Source: Niveomyces insectorum RCEF 264 | Taxonomy: Eukaryota > Ascomycota > Sordariomycetes > Hypocreales > Cordycipitaceae | DNA: 64,000 bases | Assembly (NCBI GenBank): GCA_001636815.1 | Contig: AZHD01000016.1 | Coordinates: 315,592-379,591, forward strand | Direction of reading: 5' to 3' | In this document: positions 23,672 to 33,728 of the stretch, in pieces | Position numbering within the stretch: the first letter of the stretch is position 1 | Layout: every line of letters starts with the position of its first letter | The notes under the pieces: generated by a model | What the model was told of the DNA's origin: nothing | The model's input: only the letters and a program-made list of their open reading frames with translations | Database searches by the model: none | Translations under genes and position numbers: made by a program

Positions 23672-24943
23672 TTATAACTTCGCCTTGTCGTCGCCGCCCT
23701 CGTCGGCGCCATGCAGCGTCCGGGCTTCCTGGATCAGCTGCCAGGCCAGCTCCGCCAGAGGCGCGCGGGCGTTGGCGTAGGCGTGCGCAATCTCGGAGCT
23801 GGCCTGCCGCGCGGCCACGCGGGCTGCGATGCCCTGGCAGATGGCGGCCTGCCGGAAAATGTTGAACGCGGCGGCCCACCGCAGCTCCGACGGCGTGGGC
23901 GTCCAGCCCGCCTCGGCGGCGTACATGGCGACGATCTCGTCGGGCGTGGGCAGGCCCGGGAGCACCCCGGGCACAAACTTGGGGTGGCCGTTGTGGATCG
24001 TGCCGGCCAGGTGCGCCGTCTGAAAGGGCGTCATCAGGTTGGTGAGGTCGGAGAGGGGGTGGCCCCGGGTGGACATTTCCCAGCTGTGCCGGTTAGGAAT
24101 GTTGGGAGGGTAGACAAAAAGAGAGAGACGAAAAAAGAGAGAAGAAGAAACCTACTCCAAAATGCCAATGACCTCGGGATACGTCTTGTCAAAGACGAGG
24201 TTGTCGATCTTGTAGTCGCCGTGGATCAGCGTCGACCGGTCGCGCGGCTGGTACCGCGGGTCGCGGAAGAAGGCCACGGCGGCGTCAAAGTGCGCCAGCG
24301 CGCCCACGGGGGCGCCGGTCGCGGCGTCCCGCGTCNNNNNNNNNNNNNNNNNNNNNNNNNNNNNNNNNNNNNNNNNNNNNNNNNNNNNNNNNNNNNNNNN
24401 NNNNNNNNNNNNNCGCGCACGGCGTTGCGCCACATGGCGCGCCGCCGCGCCGGGTCGTGCTCGATCTGGTCGTCGGGGATGGCCGGGTCCTCGATGATGC
24501 GGCCGTCGAGGAAGCTCATGACGTAAAACGGGGTGCCGACGACGGCCGGGTCCTCGCACAGGCAGTAGGCGCGCGGCACGGGCACGCCGGTCTGGCGCGC
24601 GCGCGCGGGGGTCCCGCCGAGGGCGGCCAGGATGCGGTACTCGCGCTCGACCTTGTGGGCGGTCTTGGAGACGAGGCGGCCGGGCGGTTTTTTGCGCAGG
24701 ACGTAGCGGGCGCCGGAGGGCGCCGTGAGCTGGTAGGTCGGGTTGGACTGACCGAAGCCGAACTGGACGGGGGGGGGCGTTATGTTGACTGGTGGAAAAA
24801 GGCACGTTGACATTCGTAACAACAACCAAAAAAAAAACACGTACCTGCTTCACTTCCAGGGGCAGCTCAATCTCTGGCACGTTGGCCTTGAGATAGGCCT
24901 CGAGCTTGGCGACGTCGATGGGATGCCGCACGGGGCCGGCCAT
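23672..24943 (-). CDS. APH-fold phosphotransferase (ACAD10/11 N-domain-like)
   Basis: A small-molecule kinase of the aminoglycoside-phosphotransferase/choline-kinase fold, like the kinase half of ACAD10/11. The true substrate is unknown. Exons on the - strand are 24943-24845, 24762-24156 (containing the gap) and 24083-23672. Introns 24763-24844 and 24084-24155 are supported by exact joins: VKQ|FGFGQSNPTYQL and GIL|DWEMSTRGHP. Motifs seen are a glycine-rich FGFGQSNPTY loop, LRKKPPGRL with the probable ATP-binding lysine, the catalytic HGDYKIDN, and the metal-binding DWE. A run of 78 N removes the segment between the lobes (after MWRNAVR). The frame differs on the two sides, so the gap length is not exact; about 35 residues seem to be missing compared with the family. 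No signal peptide is visible. Confidence 0.85.
24336..24413. other. Assembly gap (78 N)
   Basis: A run of 78 N inside the phosphotransferase gene. Reading frames on the two sides do not match if the gap is taken as exactly 78 bases. Confidence 0.99.
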
Positions 24944-25743
24944 GGCGAAGGATGGGGGGGGGATCGTGAGGATGGAGAACTCGGGGAGGGAGAGGTTAAA
25001 AAGACAAGAAGAAAGGAGAAGACAGAGAACAAGAGAGAACAAGACAAAAGCTACAGCAGAAAACACGGAGTAGCCACAGACTGTGAATACCTCGCGTCTC
25101 ACAGCATCGAGCGCATTCTCAACGGCTCTTCGTTTTCTGCCGCTTTTTTTCCTTCTGCCGCTTTTTTTCTTCTTTTTTTGTCTTCTTCGTCTCTGCACAG
25201 TTTTGTATGTTTATACCAAGGATCCCAACGACGAAATAGCTTTCTAGGTAATTCCGTTCTAAGATCGCACGTAGTTTGAAGCTGAAGAACAAGGTGCCGT
25301 TCACTTTATATAGCATGGTCAACGTGCCCGCCGCCAGCCGAGGTATCTCGCCGGATCTTAGGTCATGTTCTGGGGGGCTCGGCGCTTGTCAGTGTTCGCC
25401 CAGTAAAAAAAAAAGCGGGGCACGTACGCCGCCTTGGGAAACGGCTGCGAGGCCCTTCCGCAAGCAAACGGGTTATGATATCCGGGGCCCATGGCTTTGT
25501 TCACGCTGACGGCATATTTTGCTTCTTCTTTCTGTGGTTTGAGACAGTGGTGATGCGAAAGGGCACTGGCGTTTGTGTTTGAACGGAAGCCTTGCAAGTG
25601 GTTTATTCGGGCTTTAATTTCGTGATTCAACTTCAGACGTGTCTCGCTCTTCTTTTTCTTTTTCCCTTTGTTCATGACGCAGCCATTTTGCGCATCTGAA
25701 TCTTGTTCTTCCCCCTCGATTTCCCCCTCCCTTTCCATGGTCT
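24944..25743. other. Region between phosphotransferase and Cys-rich gene
   Basis: This probably holds the promoter of the phosphotransferase and the 3' end of the upstream - strand gene. A T-rich and then GC-poor stretch near 25130-25300 is seen, with no supported coding sequence. Confidence 0.45.
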
Positions 25744-26157
25744 TCACATCACACAACACCGGCACTCCACGCCGCAGTCCGTCCGGTCGGGCCCAGTGCC
25801 CCAGCGTAGGCCGTTCTTGACGTCGACGATCTGCCGGATGCTGTTGCGGTCGTAGCAGCCGCGGAGGTCGTGTGCCGGGCAGGGCAGGATGACGGCCGGG
25901 GCGGCGGCGGCGGCGGCGCCAGTGGTGGCAGTGGCGGCGACGCCATGGTGCCGTTTGCTCAGTTTTTTTGTTGTGCCAGACACAGCGGTGGTGCCCGCGG
26001 CAGTGCCCACGGCGCGGTACGTGGGCGGCGCGGGCTGGGCTTTGCCCGTCCGGAATGTCGAGCACGTGGAGAAGCCCATGCCGGGCGCACACGGCCGGAC
26101 GACGGCTAGCCAGCGGCAGCAGCAGACCGGGTGCACGTAGAAGGCGGTTTTGCACAT
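25744..26157 (-). CDS. Cysteine-rich hypothetical protein
   Basis: An open frame of 137 aa beginning MCKTAFYVHPVCCC, ending DCGVECRCCVM and holding about a dozen cysteines. Two Cys-rich ends flank a low-complexity Ala/Thr/Gly middle. The end segment with GCYDRNSIRQIVDVKNGLRW is not low-complexity and looks constrained. Codon use is G/C-biased like the neighbouring genes. There is no signal peptide, so a secreted effector is not supported; paired Cys and His suggest metal binding (inference). A CAG acceptor-like site lies 20 bases before the ATG (around 26178), so an upstream exon may be missing. Function unknown. Confidence 0.5.
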   Translation of the reverse strand: MCKTAFYVHPVCCCRWLAVVRPCAPGMGFSTCSTFRTGKAQPAPPTYRAVGTAAGTTAVSGTTKKLSKRHHGVAATATTGAAAAAAPAVILPCPAHDLRGCYDRNSIRQIVDVKNGLRWGTGPDRTDCGVECRCCVM

Positions 26158-26584
26158 GTGTGCGGTGTGCTGGATGCTGTCGAGATGGGGGGCGTAGATT
26201 GATGAAAGGATGGGCTGGGCCTCTGTTTTCGTGATGGATTCTCACGGTTCTTTTGCTGGGGAGAGAAATACTTGGACGGAGAACAAAAGCGTGGCTTCAC
26301 GTTGCTTTCTCGAACAAGGCGTTGTAAAGGCGCGGTGCTTACAAAACACATGGCTACCGTGAAGAAGGAGCGGTCGACGTTCTCGTAACCTCGTGACAAA
26401 GTACGCAAGCAAACATACGACGATAAGCTGCCGCGACTCACGGAATGCAGCTTCGTGCCATAAGGATCCCACAAGTTGTACGGAGTAATAACGATACAGG
26501 GTATTCGCAGAAGCAGATGCAAAAATAAAGCAGAAGGCTAGCACGTCGCTCTCTCACAAAATAGCATTCCCCCTGACACCCCAG
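26158..26584. other. Region between Cys-rich gene and YVC1
   Basis: About 430 bp of AT-richer sequence between two - strand genes. It may contain a missing 5' exon of the Cys-rich gene and the YVC1 3' end. A TACGGAGTA motif lies at 26479-26487. Confidence 0.45.
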
Positions 26585-29418
26585 CTACCGCTCGTCGGCC
26601 GTCAGGTCGAGGTCGCTCATCGTCCCTGTATGCTCTGCGTTCAGCGCATCGTCTTCGTCGACCACCTCGTCCTCGACCGTGTGCGCCGTCTCGATGAAAT
26701 TCTCGTTCTCGTCCTGCTTCTCACCGCCACCTCCATGGTTGTCGTCGTTGTCGTAGAGGCTGGCAAGCCCGCCCTGGCGCCCCGCCGCCGAGCCTAGCAG
26801 CTGAACGAGCATGCCCTCGATGCGCTGCATGCTTGCCTCCAGCGAGTCCAGTCGGCTGTGCACGTCGTTGCCGTTGTTGTCGTTGTTGTCGTCGTCGTCA
26901 CCGTCGCCACCGCCGCCGCCGCCACCGCTGCCGTCCCCCGCTTCGGCCTGCAAAAGCATGCGCAGCTTGTCCGGGTCGAGACCCGGAAAGGCGATGCTGT
27001 CGCGGCGGCTGGCGCCGCGCTTGAGGGTCGGCGGCGGACGCGGCGTGCGTGCGCCGTCGGACGGCGCCGCGGTGTTCTCGTCGGCGAACTTGACCACGGA
27101 CGTGCTTTGCCTGCGCGGCGTAGGTTCCTGCGGCGCCTGTGGCGCCTCCTGCGCCGCCTGTGCCGCTGCTGCCTTGGTCGCCGTGGCCGGCTCGGCCGTC
27201 TGCTGCTGGCGCGTCACAAACTGGCGCCGGATCAGATGGTGGGTCAAGTCGTCGTCGGCGGCGATCTCGTTCTCGACCGAGTCCGGCGGCGGCACCTCAA
27301 AGACGGCCTGGATGTCGCTGTGCGCCGTGATGCGCCACTTGTCCCAGAACGACCGGCGCACGCGGCGGCGCGGGCCGTCTGAGGTGGTGTGGGGGAGGCG
27401 GCCGTCATCGTCGTCGTCGTCGTCGTCGTCGTTGCGCGGCCCGTAGGACGAAGCCCGGTAGTAGTACTGGGAGTACGGCGACGCCGGCCACAGCAGGCGG
27501 CGCTCGACGACGGCGATCAGCAGCAGCACGGGCAGGTTGATGGAGCGGACGCAGGCGACGTGGATCTTGTGGAACCAGCGGGGCGAGACCAGGAACTTCA
27601 GCGGCACGAGCACGAAGAGGGCCAGGATGTTGAACGGCGGCTGGTACGCAAAGATGGCGTCGCTCTTGACGCCCTCGAGGGTCAGCACGGCGCGGCGGTA
27701 CTGGATCTCGGCCGTGGCGTTGGACACGATGGTGCTGAACGTGTTGGACAGCATGGACACGAGCACGGTCAGGAACAGCGTGTTGCCCAGAAACGCAAAC
27801 GCCACCATGAGCGCGGGGCCCAGCAGCCAGTGGAACTCGGTCGAGCGGTGGATGCCCGTGCCGTCGAGGCCGAACCAGATGTACACCATCCACTTGCCGA
27901 TCACCACGAGCGGGAACTGGCCCTCGCCGAGCCAGGCCAGCGACAGCAGGAAGCCGGCGAAGCACCAGGCGGCCAGGAACGTCAGCAGCGTGAAGTCAGC
28001 CATCATGGAGCGCAGCGACACGAACAGCAGGTTGTCCGACAGCAGCGTGAACGCGAGGCGCGGGACGAGCACGGGCGCGGCGAGCGCGAGCACGTCGAGC
28101 GCGAGGCGGCCGTAGCTCGGGTCCGCCACGCGCCAGCCGTGGACGCGCAGCACCAGGTAGACCCAGTACACGACGGCGTAGGCGACGTCGAGAAAGGACC
28201 ACAGGTTCTGCGTGTAGACGCGCCAGCCGTGCTCGAGGATGGTGGCGAACTGGTCGAGCACCCAGCCGAACGAGAAGACGGAGAAGGCGAGCTCGAGCGC
28301 GCCGAGGTGCGTGTCGGTGGCCCGGTCGTCGCGGTTGCCGCCGTCGGCGCGGCGGGCCATGAAGCACAGGTACAGCGCCAGCAGGACGACAAACTGGACG
28401 GCCTCGAGGATGTTGCGCGTGCGCGGCACGACGAGGCGGTACTGGTTCAGCAGCGACGCGCGGCGCGGGTCGTACAGCGCAATCGGCTTCTGCTTGTAGC
28501 GGTCCGGGATGATGTCGAGCAGGCTCGAGGGCGTGTAGGTGACGCGGCCGACGTAGATGGCCTCGATGACCTTTTGGCAGGCCGTCGAGCTCAGGAAGAA
28601 CTTGGCCTCGCTGAGGATGGCGACCTCGAGCGCGGGCAGCGTCTTGCGGTACAGCCAATCGTCGCCGATGCCGGCACCCGCGCCTTCGTGATCTCCGTCG
28701 TGGTCGTTGTTGTCGTTGTCGGCATCGTCGTCGTACGGGCGCACGGACGCGGGCGCGTTCTGAAAGGGCTCGAAGCCGGCTACCAAAATGTGCGAGAGCA
28801 CCAAAAGGCCCTCGAGGCCTTCGTTGTCCTCGTTGAAGCGGCGCAAGATACGGTGGGCAACGAGCTCGCACAGCGCGGCACGGGTAAAGTTGACGTTTTG
28901 GCGGTTGTTGAGGTGGGCCTGCTCGTGCAGAAACTGGGCGCGGTTGACCAGGAGGCAGTACACTGGCAATGTGAGAAGGGAGACAGGACAACATTAACAA
29001 CGAGAAGAACAACAACAAACAAAACACACCGATGGAGATGTCGTCCAGCTCGTACAGCTTGTCGACGAGCGGGCGCACGACGGACACGTTGATGCGCATG
29101 TCGTGCAGCTGCTCCGGCGACAGGTAGTCCTCGACCACGGACACGATGTCGCGGCGGATGCGGTGGATGTTGGTGTAGACGGGGAGGTGGGTGTGCGGGT
29201 TGGTGACGCACGAGTAGACGGGCCCGGGCTCAAACTCGTGGTTGAAGGCACGGCGGCCGAGCAGCGGCTGGCGTTCCATCGCGGCTGCACCGGCGTCCGA
29301 GCGCGGTGTCCGCGATGTCCGGGGTGTGCGCGCGTACCCGGCCGTGGCGGTAGAGTGGCCGGAGGTGACGGAGCCGACGGTATCGGAGGTCCGGTTCCGG
29401 TGGAGGGTACGGGGGCGC

Positions 29419-29456
<38 letters not shown>

Positions 29457-29519
29457 CTGGTGAGGCCCCGGCTTGGGTCCGCCGTCTGCCGCGGCCGGCA
29501 CTCGTTTGGCCGGCTGCAT
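26585..29519 (-). CDS. YVC1: Vacuolar TRP-type calcium-permeable channel Yvc1
   Basis: A cation channel of the vacuole membrane that releases stored calcium into the cytosol, in the TRP family and related to yeast Yvc1. Exons on the - strand are 29519-29030 and 28962-26585. The 67-bp intron joins DDISI|VYCLLVNRAQFL exactly, and the product is 955 aa. The N-terminus has a Gln/His-rich stretch, then the conserved cytosolic segment (YTNIHRIRRDIVSVVEDYLS, VVRPLVDKLYELDD). Several hydrophobic helices follow, then a pore-like segment around WFGLDGTGIHRS and the post-pore helix with FLGNTLFLTVLVSMLSNTF. The C-terminal cytosolic tail is long and rich in Asp, Gly and charged residues, with a short helical stretch (RLDSLEASMQRIEGMLVQLL) that may form a coiled coil. 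It is longer than yeast Yvc1, mainly through low-complexity insertions. The start at 29519 is the first ATG in the open frame. Confidence 0.93.
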
Positions 29520-30410
29520 GCCGCCCTTGTTTCTGGCTCCGTTCCTGATGTCCGAGTAACACAGGCCTATAACGTTCTTCTGCAATGTTCAGATAGAGAA
29601 CCAATGCTTTCTTTCGTCTCGTCGTCGAAGCCGAGCAGAAGCGGTCCGTTTCCGGCGGTGATGTCCAACCTTATCACAGGCACATTCTGGCTACAACTCG
29701 AGCCTCAAGAACATGGTCGACAATAGAAAAATGCACAGACAGCAACTGGATACAAAGAGGAACATAAAAAGCCAGGAGAGAAAACGAACAAGCCAATCCA
29801 GCTGAGATGGCCGCCGGCGAATCGACGTCGTGGAAAAACGCCGATGGATAAGAAAATAGCGCAGGGACGGGACCGTCCTGTAAGGGGGGAGCTTATCAGT
29901 GCTTCCAAAACGCACTCGCTAAGAAAAAAATAACGCAAAATAAGATCCAACTGCACACATTGATTCCGTTTTCGTCTTTCGGTTCCGCAACCTTTGCGAC
30001 GCGGCGATGGTGGACGTTTTGTTCCTCGGAGACGTGCCCCACAATTTGCCGGCGTGGGTGGACATTGGCGAAAAAGGCTTGTCTTGGGTCTGGATGCTCA
30101 AGACCGGTCTGATGACTAATCAGCCAACCACTGACGTCAGAGAGAGAAAACCCAGGAACAGCTTCGAAGACCGGCCAAGAGACGTTGCCAGGTGTCTCGA
30201 ACGTTATATGATTTTTTGATGAGGGACATATAGTTTGAAATTCTGCTTGCGTGTCGTGCATGCCATTGCAGGAGACTCCCAATGCTTCGGCTGCCGCCAT
30301 TTTCTACGTGAGAATACGAAAGCATGCCCGAACCTGAACCCGTCGTAAGACACCAAAACGCCAATGCGGTCATGTACATTTGAAACAGCTTCAAGGTGAT
30401 TGATCTTTGT
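29520..30410. other. Region upstream of YVC1
   Basis: About 890 bp between two - strand genes; probably YVC1 promoter and leader plus the 3' end of the questin-oxidase-like gene. An open frame on the - strand (29896-30300) has no recognisable domain and was not called. Confidence 0.45.
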
Positions 30411-32028
30411 CTACTCGTCCCATCCATCAAACTCGTTGACAAACTGCAGGGCGACGCCCAGATACCGCCCGTCGTCGTCGCCCCACGTTGTTGCGGCCTC
30501 CCGCAAGGCCCGGACAACTGCATGAGTTAGCATTGTTTTTGGGGAGAAATGGAAGTAAAGAGTCACAGAGAATCGGCGTAAAAATAAAAACAAACAAAAC
30601 AAGAAAAAAAACGTACCCGCGAGGTAGTCCGCGTCCGTGTTCCACGGCGATCCCAGTGCCTGCGCCTCGACAGCCGCCCAGGTCTGGCTGGCGCGCTCGG
30701 CTGCTCTGGTCTGCTGCGCCAGCTCAACGACGGCCGGCCGCCCCGCCGCCACGTACGCAGCGAGCGTGAGCAGCCACCACTGCCGCAGAAGGGTCACGTG
30801 GTGGCGCGCAGGCAGGTGCGGCAGCAGCACGCGGGCGGCGTGGCTCGTCGCGAGCACGCGGGCAAGGCCGCGGTCGTAGCAGCCGCGGCGGCGCGTGCTG
30901 CCCGCGGGCTGTTTGCTGTTTCTTGGTAGGGGCCGTCACCTGGGCGTCTCGGAGCTCCCGCGTCGGGTCGCGCACGAGCGCGGGCGTCCAGGCTTGCCAG
31001 TGCGTTCGGAGGGCCGTCTCGGTCGCGGGGGTGGCAAAGAGGGTTTTCCCAAACACAGAGGGGTGCGCCGTGGTCGTCACGCTGGTCTTGGCGGCTGCGG
31101 CGTCCAAGTGCGGGTCGTTGGCTACCTCCGCCAGAAGCGCCAGCAGCACGGACGGACGGTCGTCGTCGTGGGCGGCGGCGACGGCGACGGCGTCCGGAAC
31201 CGCACTGCCCGGCTCGCTGTACGCCGGATCGTCGAGGTAGCGGTGCAGGCCGTTGTACGACACGGCCGCCAGCGCCAGCGCTTCCATGGCGAGCACGCGG
31301 CTGTCGAGCTCGAAGGCGTAGGCGAGGAGCACCAACGCGCGGCCACCGTTGCCGCCGGTCACGAGGTTGTGCACCAATGGCGGTGCTGGCGATGGCGATG
31401 GCGATGGCGATGGCGATGATGATGCTGATGATGACGCTACCGGCCGTCCGCCCGCCCTGTCGTCTGCCTCGACCTCGCCCTCGCCCCACAAGTACGTGGC
31501 TACTACTTGCTTCCAGTCAAAGGCCGTGCGGTGCGCAGCCAGCACGTCCTCGAAAAAGTCGACGTACGCTCGCTGGAAGCGGGCGTCGCCCCAACACTCG
31601 CGCCAGTCGGCGTCGGCAAGCTCGGCCGGGGATGGGGCCCAGGGCGCGCAGCCGCGGGCGAGCGTGTCGTAGAGGTGGTTGAGGAGGTCGGGGGAGGCGC
31701 CGAGGAGGTAGGCGGCGCCGAGGGCGGGCGTCAGGGGATTGGGGCGGTCGTGTTTCTCGGTTTCGATGTCGGCGTCGGCGTCGGTCTCCATCTCGTTCTC
31801 GTGGCCGTCGCCACCTTCGGAGAGAGCCAGTAGAGCGTGGTTTGCGTGGTTGGCGCGCAGGAGGTGCTTGAGGGTGCGCGGGCGCTTCTCGGGGCTGGTT
31901 TCGATTTCGTGGACGGGGACGGCATCGAGGCGGACGGCCGGCACGGCCGAGGCGGCGCCGGCGCCGGCGCCGGCATGGAACCCGCCGATGAGGCGCCCGA
32001 CAAGGGGTATTTGGGAGAGCAAGGACAT
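30411..32028 (-). CDS. Questin-oxidase-like protein (DUF4243), frame-broken
   Basis: A member of the questin oxidase / AflY-like family, whose known members open rings of polyketides by Baeyer-Villiger-type oxidation. The substrate here is unknown and no polyketide genes are nearby. The start at 32028 gives MSLLSQIPLVGRLIGG. Family-like blocks are LVHNLVTGGNGGRALVLLAY, FELDSRVLAMEALAL, YNGLHRYLDDP and the end FVNEFDGWDE. The last intron (30518-30616, donor GTACGT, branch CTAAC) joins DYLA|VVRALREAA in frame. Between about 30885 and 30910 the frame slips by one base: TAPTKKQQTARG continues in another frame as GCYDRGLARVLATSH. This is either a sequencing indel in a GC-rich stretch or a small unusual intron; a true pseudogene is possible. 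Ser-Pro repeats come from a GAT/GGC hexamer repeat near 31390-31420. Confidence 0.75.
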
Positions 32029-32524
32029 GTGTGAATGTAGAAAGGGAGGCGGGGGAAGTAGTTCAAGTAAACAATGAGAAACGACCGACAATGTGCAAAG
32101 CAGCGGGAAAAGACCAATAATGGGAAGCTTTATAGTGTATATATCGCTGCACGGAAGCTGCTCGTACGAGGCAAGACAAGGCTGCAATTTTTTGTTGGGG
32201 AAGGTGAATGGTGGGTGGCGTGGGGGGGGCACTGTAAGAATAATGCACCCCACTACAGCGCCGAGACCAGCCGTAGCTGGCCGTTGTATGGAACAGACGT
32301 CCACCAAAAGACGATTGAATCTGACAATGCACACACACCAATTGAGTTTATTGATTCGTGAATCAACGTTCTATTAACGTAGCTGTAAATATCAGAAATT
32401 CAAGATCAAACAAAATCACTTTTTGCTGTTATGCAAAACGTCAAACGCCCGCCTTTCCCCCTCCCCTCTGCTGGTGCTGCCTCGCCGTCTCTATTGCATA
32501 CCCTTCTGTACATTTCTCTTTCTA

Positions 32525-32560
<36 letters not shown>
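32029..32560. other. Region between RPE1 and questin-oxidase-like gene
   Basis: About 530 bp between two - strand genes. It contains the (CGT)n tract next to the RPE1 stop and, farther right, AT-richer sequence likely to be promoter of the questin-oxidase-like gene. Confidence 0.45.
32528..32560. repeat. CGT trinucleotide microsatellite
   Basis: About eleven CGT/CAT units lie directly after the RPE1 stop codon. On the gene strand this is TAG followed by ACG repeats. Confidence 0.9.
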
Positions 32561-32561
<1 letters not shown>

Positions 32562-33434
32562 TACTTCCTCCGGGAGTTGACTGCGGCCCGCAGCTGTGCA
32601 ATCACCTCGGCCGGGTCCTTTGCGCCAAACACCGCCGAGCCGGCCACGATCACGTTCGCCCCAGCCTCCGCCGCCGCATCCACCGTGGCCGGGCCCAGCC
32701 CGCCGTCCACCTCGATCGCCAGCTCCGGGTACCGCGCCCGCAGCGCCTGTACCTTTGGCAGCTGCTCCGGCATGAACTTTTGTCCGCCGAACCCGGGCTC
32801 CACCGTCATCACCAGCACCATGTCTGGGCGCGCCGCGGCGTCGCTCGTGCCGTTGTCGTCGTCGTCCAGCAGCGGGAACAGCACGTCGACACGCGTTCCG
32901 GGTTTGATGGCGATGCCGGCTTTGAGCCCAAGAGCATGAATGTGGCGGATGAGGTCGCGGGGCGTCGTGGTCGCGGCCACGGAGGCCGAAGGGGTGGTGG
33001 CGGCTGTCGAGAAGGCGGCCTCGTAGTGGAAGCAGTAGAGGTTGGCGCCCGCCTTTTTGAATTCCTCGACCCAGCGCATGGGCTCTGCGATCATCATGTG
33101 GCAGTCAAAGGTGCCGCGGCCCGAGGGCCGGAGGCTGCTGTCGCTGCTGTCGCTGCTGTGGGCCGGGTCGGCCGGGTTCGGGACGTGGGACCGGATCTTG
33201 GCGACCACGGGCGGACCAAACGTAATGTTGGGCACGAAGTGGCCGTCCCTGGGCAAGTTGGTCAGAAAAGGCCAAGAACAAGAGAAGAATCCGAACGAGT
33301 CACAGACAGGCTACCCACATGATGTCGACGTGCAGCCAGTCGGCGCCCTGCTCCATGGTTTTGGCGCAGTCGCGGCCGAGGTCCGCAAAGTCGGCCGACA
33401 GGATCGACGGCGCGATGATGGCGCTGGGCGACAT
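32561..33434 (-). CDS. RPE1: Ribulose-phosphate 3-epimerase
   Basis: Interconverts ribulose 5-phosphate and xylulose 5-phosphate in the cytosolic pentose phosphate pathway. Exons on the - strand are 33434-33319 and 33248-32561; the 70-bp intron joins LHVDI|MDGHFVPN exactly, giving 267 aa. TIM-barrel signatures seen are APSILSADF, HVDIMDGHFVPN, FDCHMMIAEP, MTVEPGFGGQKFMPEQ and EVDGGLGPATV, including the metal-binding His/Asp pairs and the phosphate-binding Gly loop. The family usually has 220-250 residues. The extra length comes from a Ser/Asp-rich insertion after IRSHVP and an Asp-rich insertion after VLFPLL, both probably surface loops. It is divergently paired with HRQ1. Confidence 0.95.
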
Positions 33435-33642
33435 GGTGCGTCTGCAAGGTAGCCGGATAGACTCGTGTGGTGACTGTAGTCGCGTTGGCGCCGCGAAAAA
33501 AAGAACGTGCTTGTGGTGGAGAATGGGAGCTCGATATATCGTGCAACAGGCGTCTCACATAGGGTTTGGGAAATGCAAAAAGCCAAGCACGGTGCGACGG
33601 AAAGACGTCACTGTTTTGCAACGCCTTATGTAACTGAAGTAG

Positions 33643-33648
33643 CACGTG
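33643..33648. promoter_or_regulatory. CACGTG site in the RPE1/HRQ1 promoter
   Basis: CACGTG, reading GTCACGTG on the - strand. It lies 209 bases from the RPE1 start and 80 bases from the HRQ1 start. It matches the core bound by bHLH factors such as Cbf1 (family knowledge); binding is inferred. Confidence 0.45.
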
Positions 33649-33728
33649 ACCACGTATACATATCGCGTTGTTCACCTTTCTTTAGCGTAACTGCCCGTGT
33701 GCAGCAAGTCCCCTTTTGTCTGTGTAAC

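Noticed and set aside
27389..29092. 567-codon open frame opposite YVC1
   Set aside because: Glu/Arg/Gly/Gln-biased shadow of the channel gene, with no recognisable motif.
29896..30300. 134-codon - strand open frame between YVC1 and the questin-oxidase-like gene
   Set aside because: No motif and no codon bias; likely chance within untranslated sequence.
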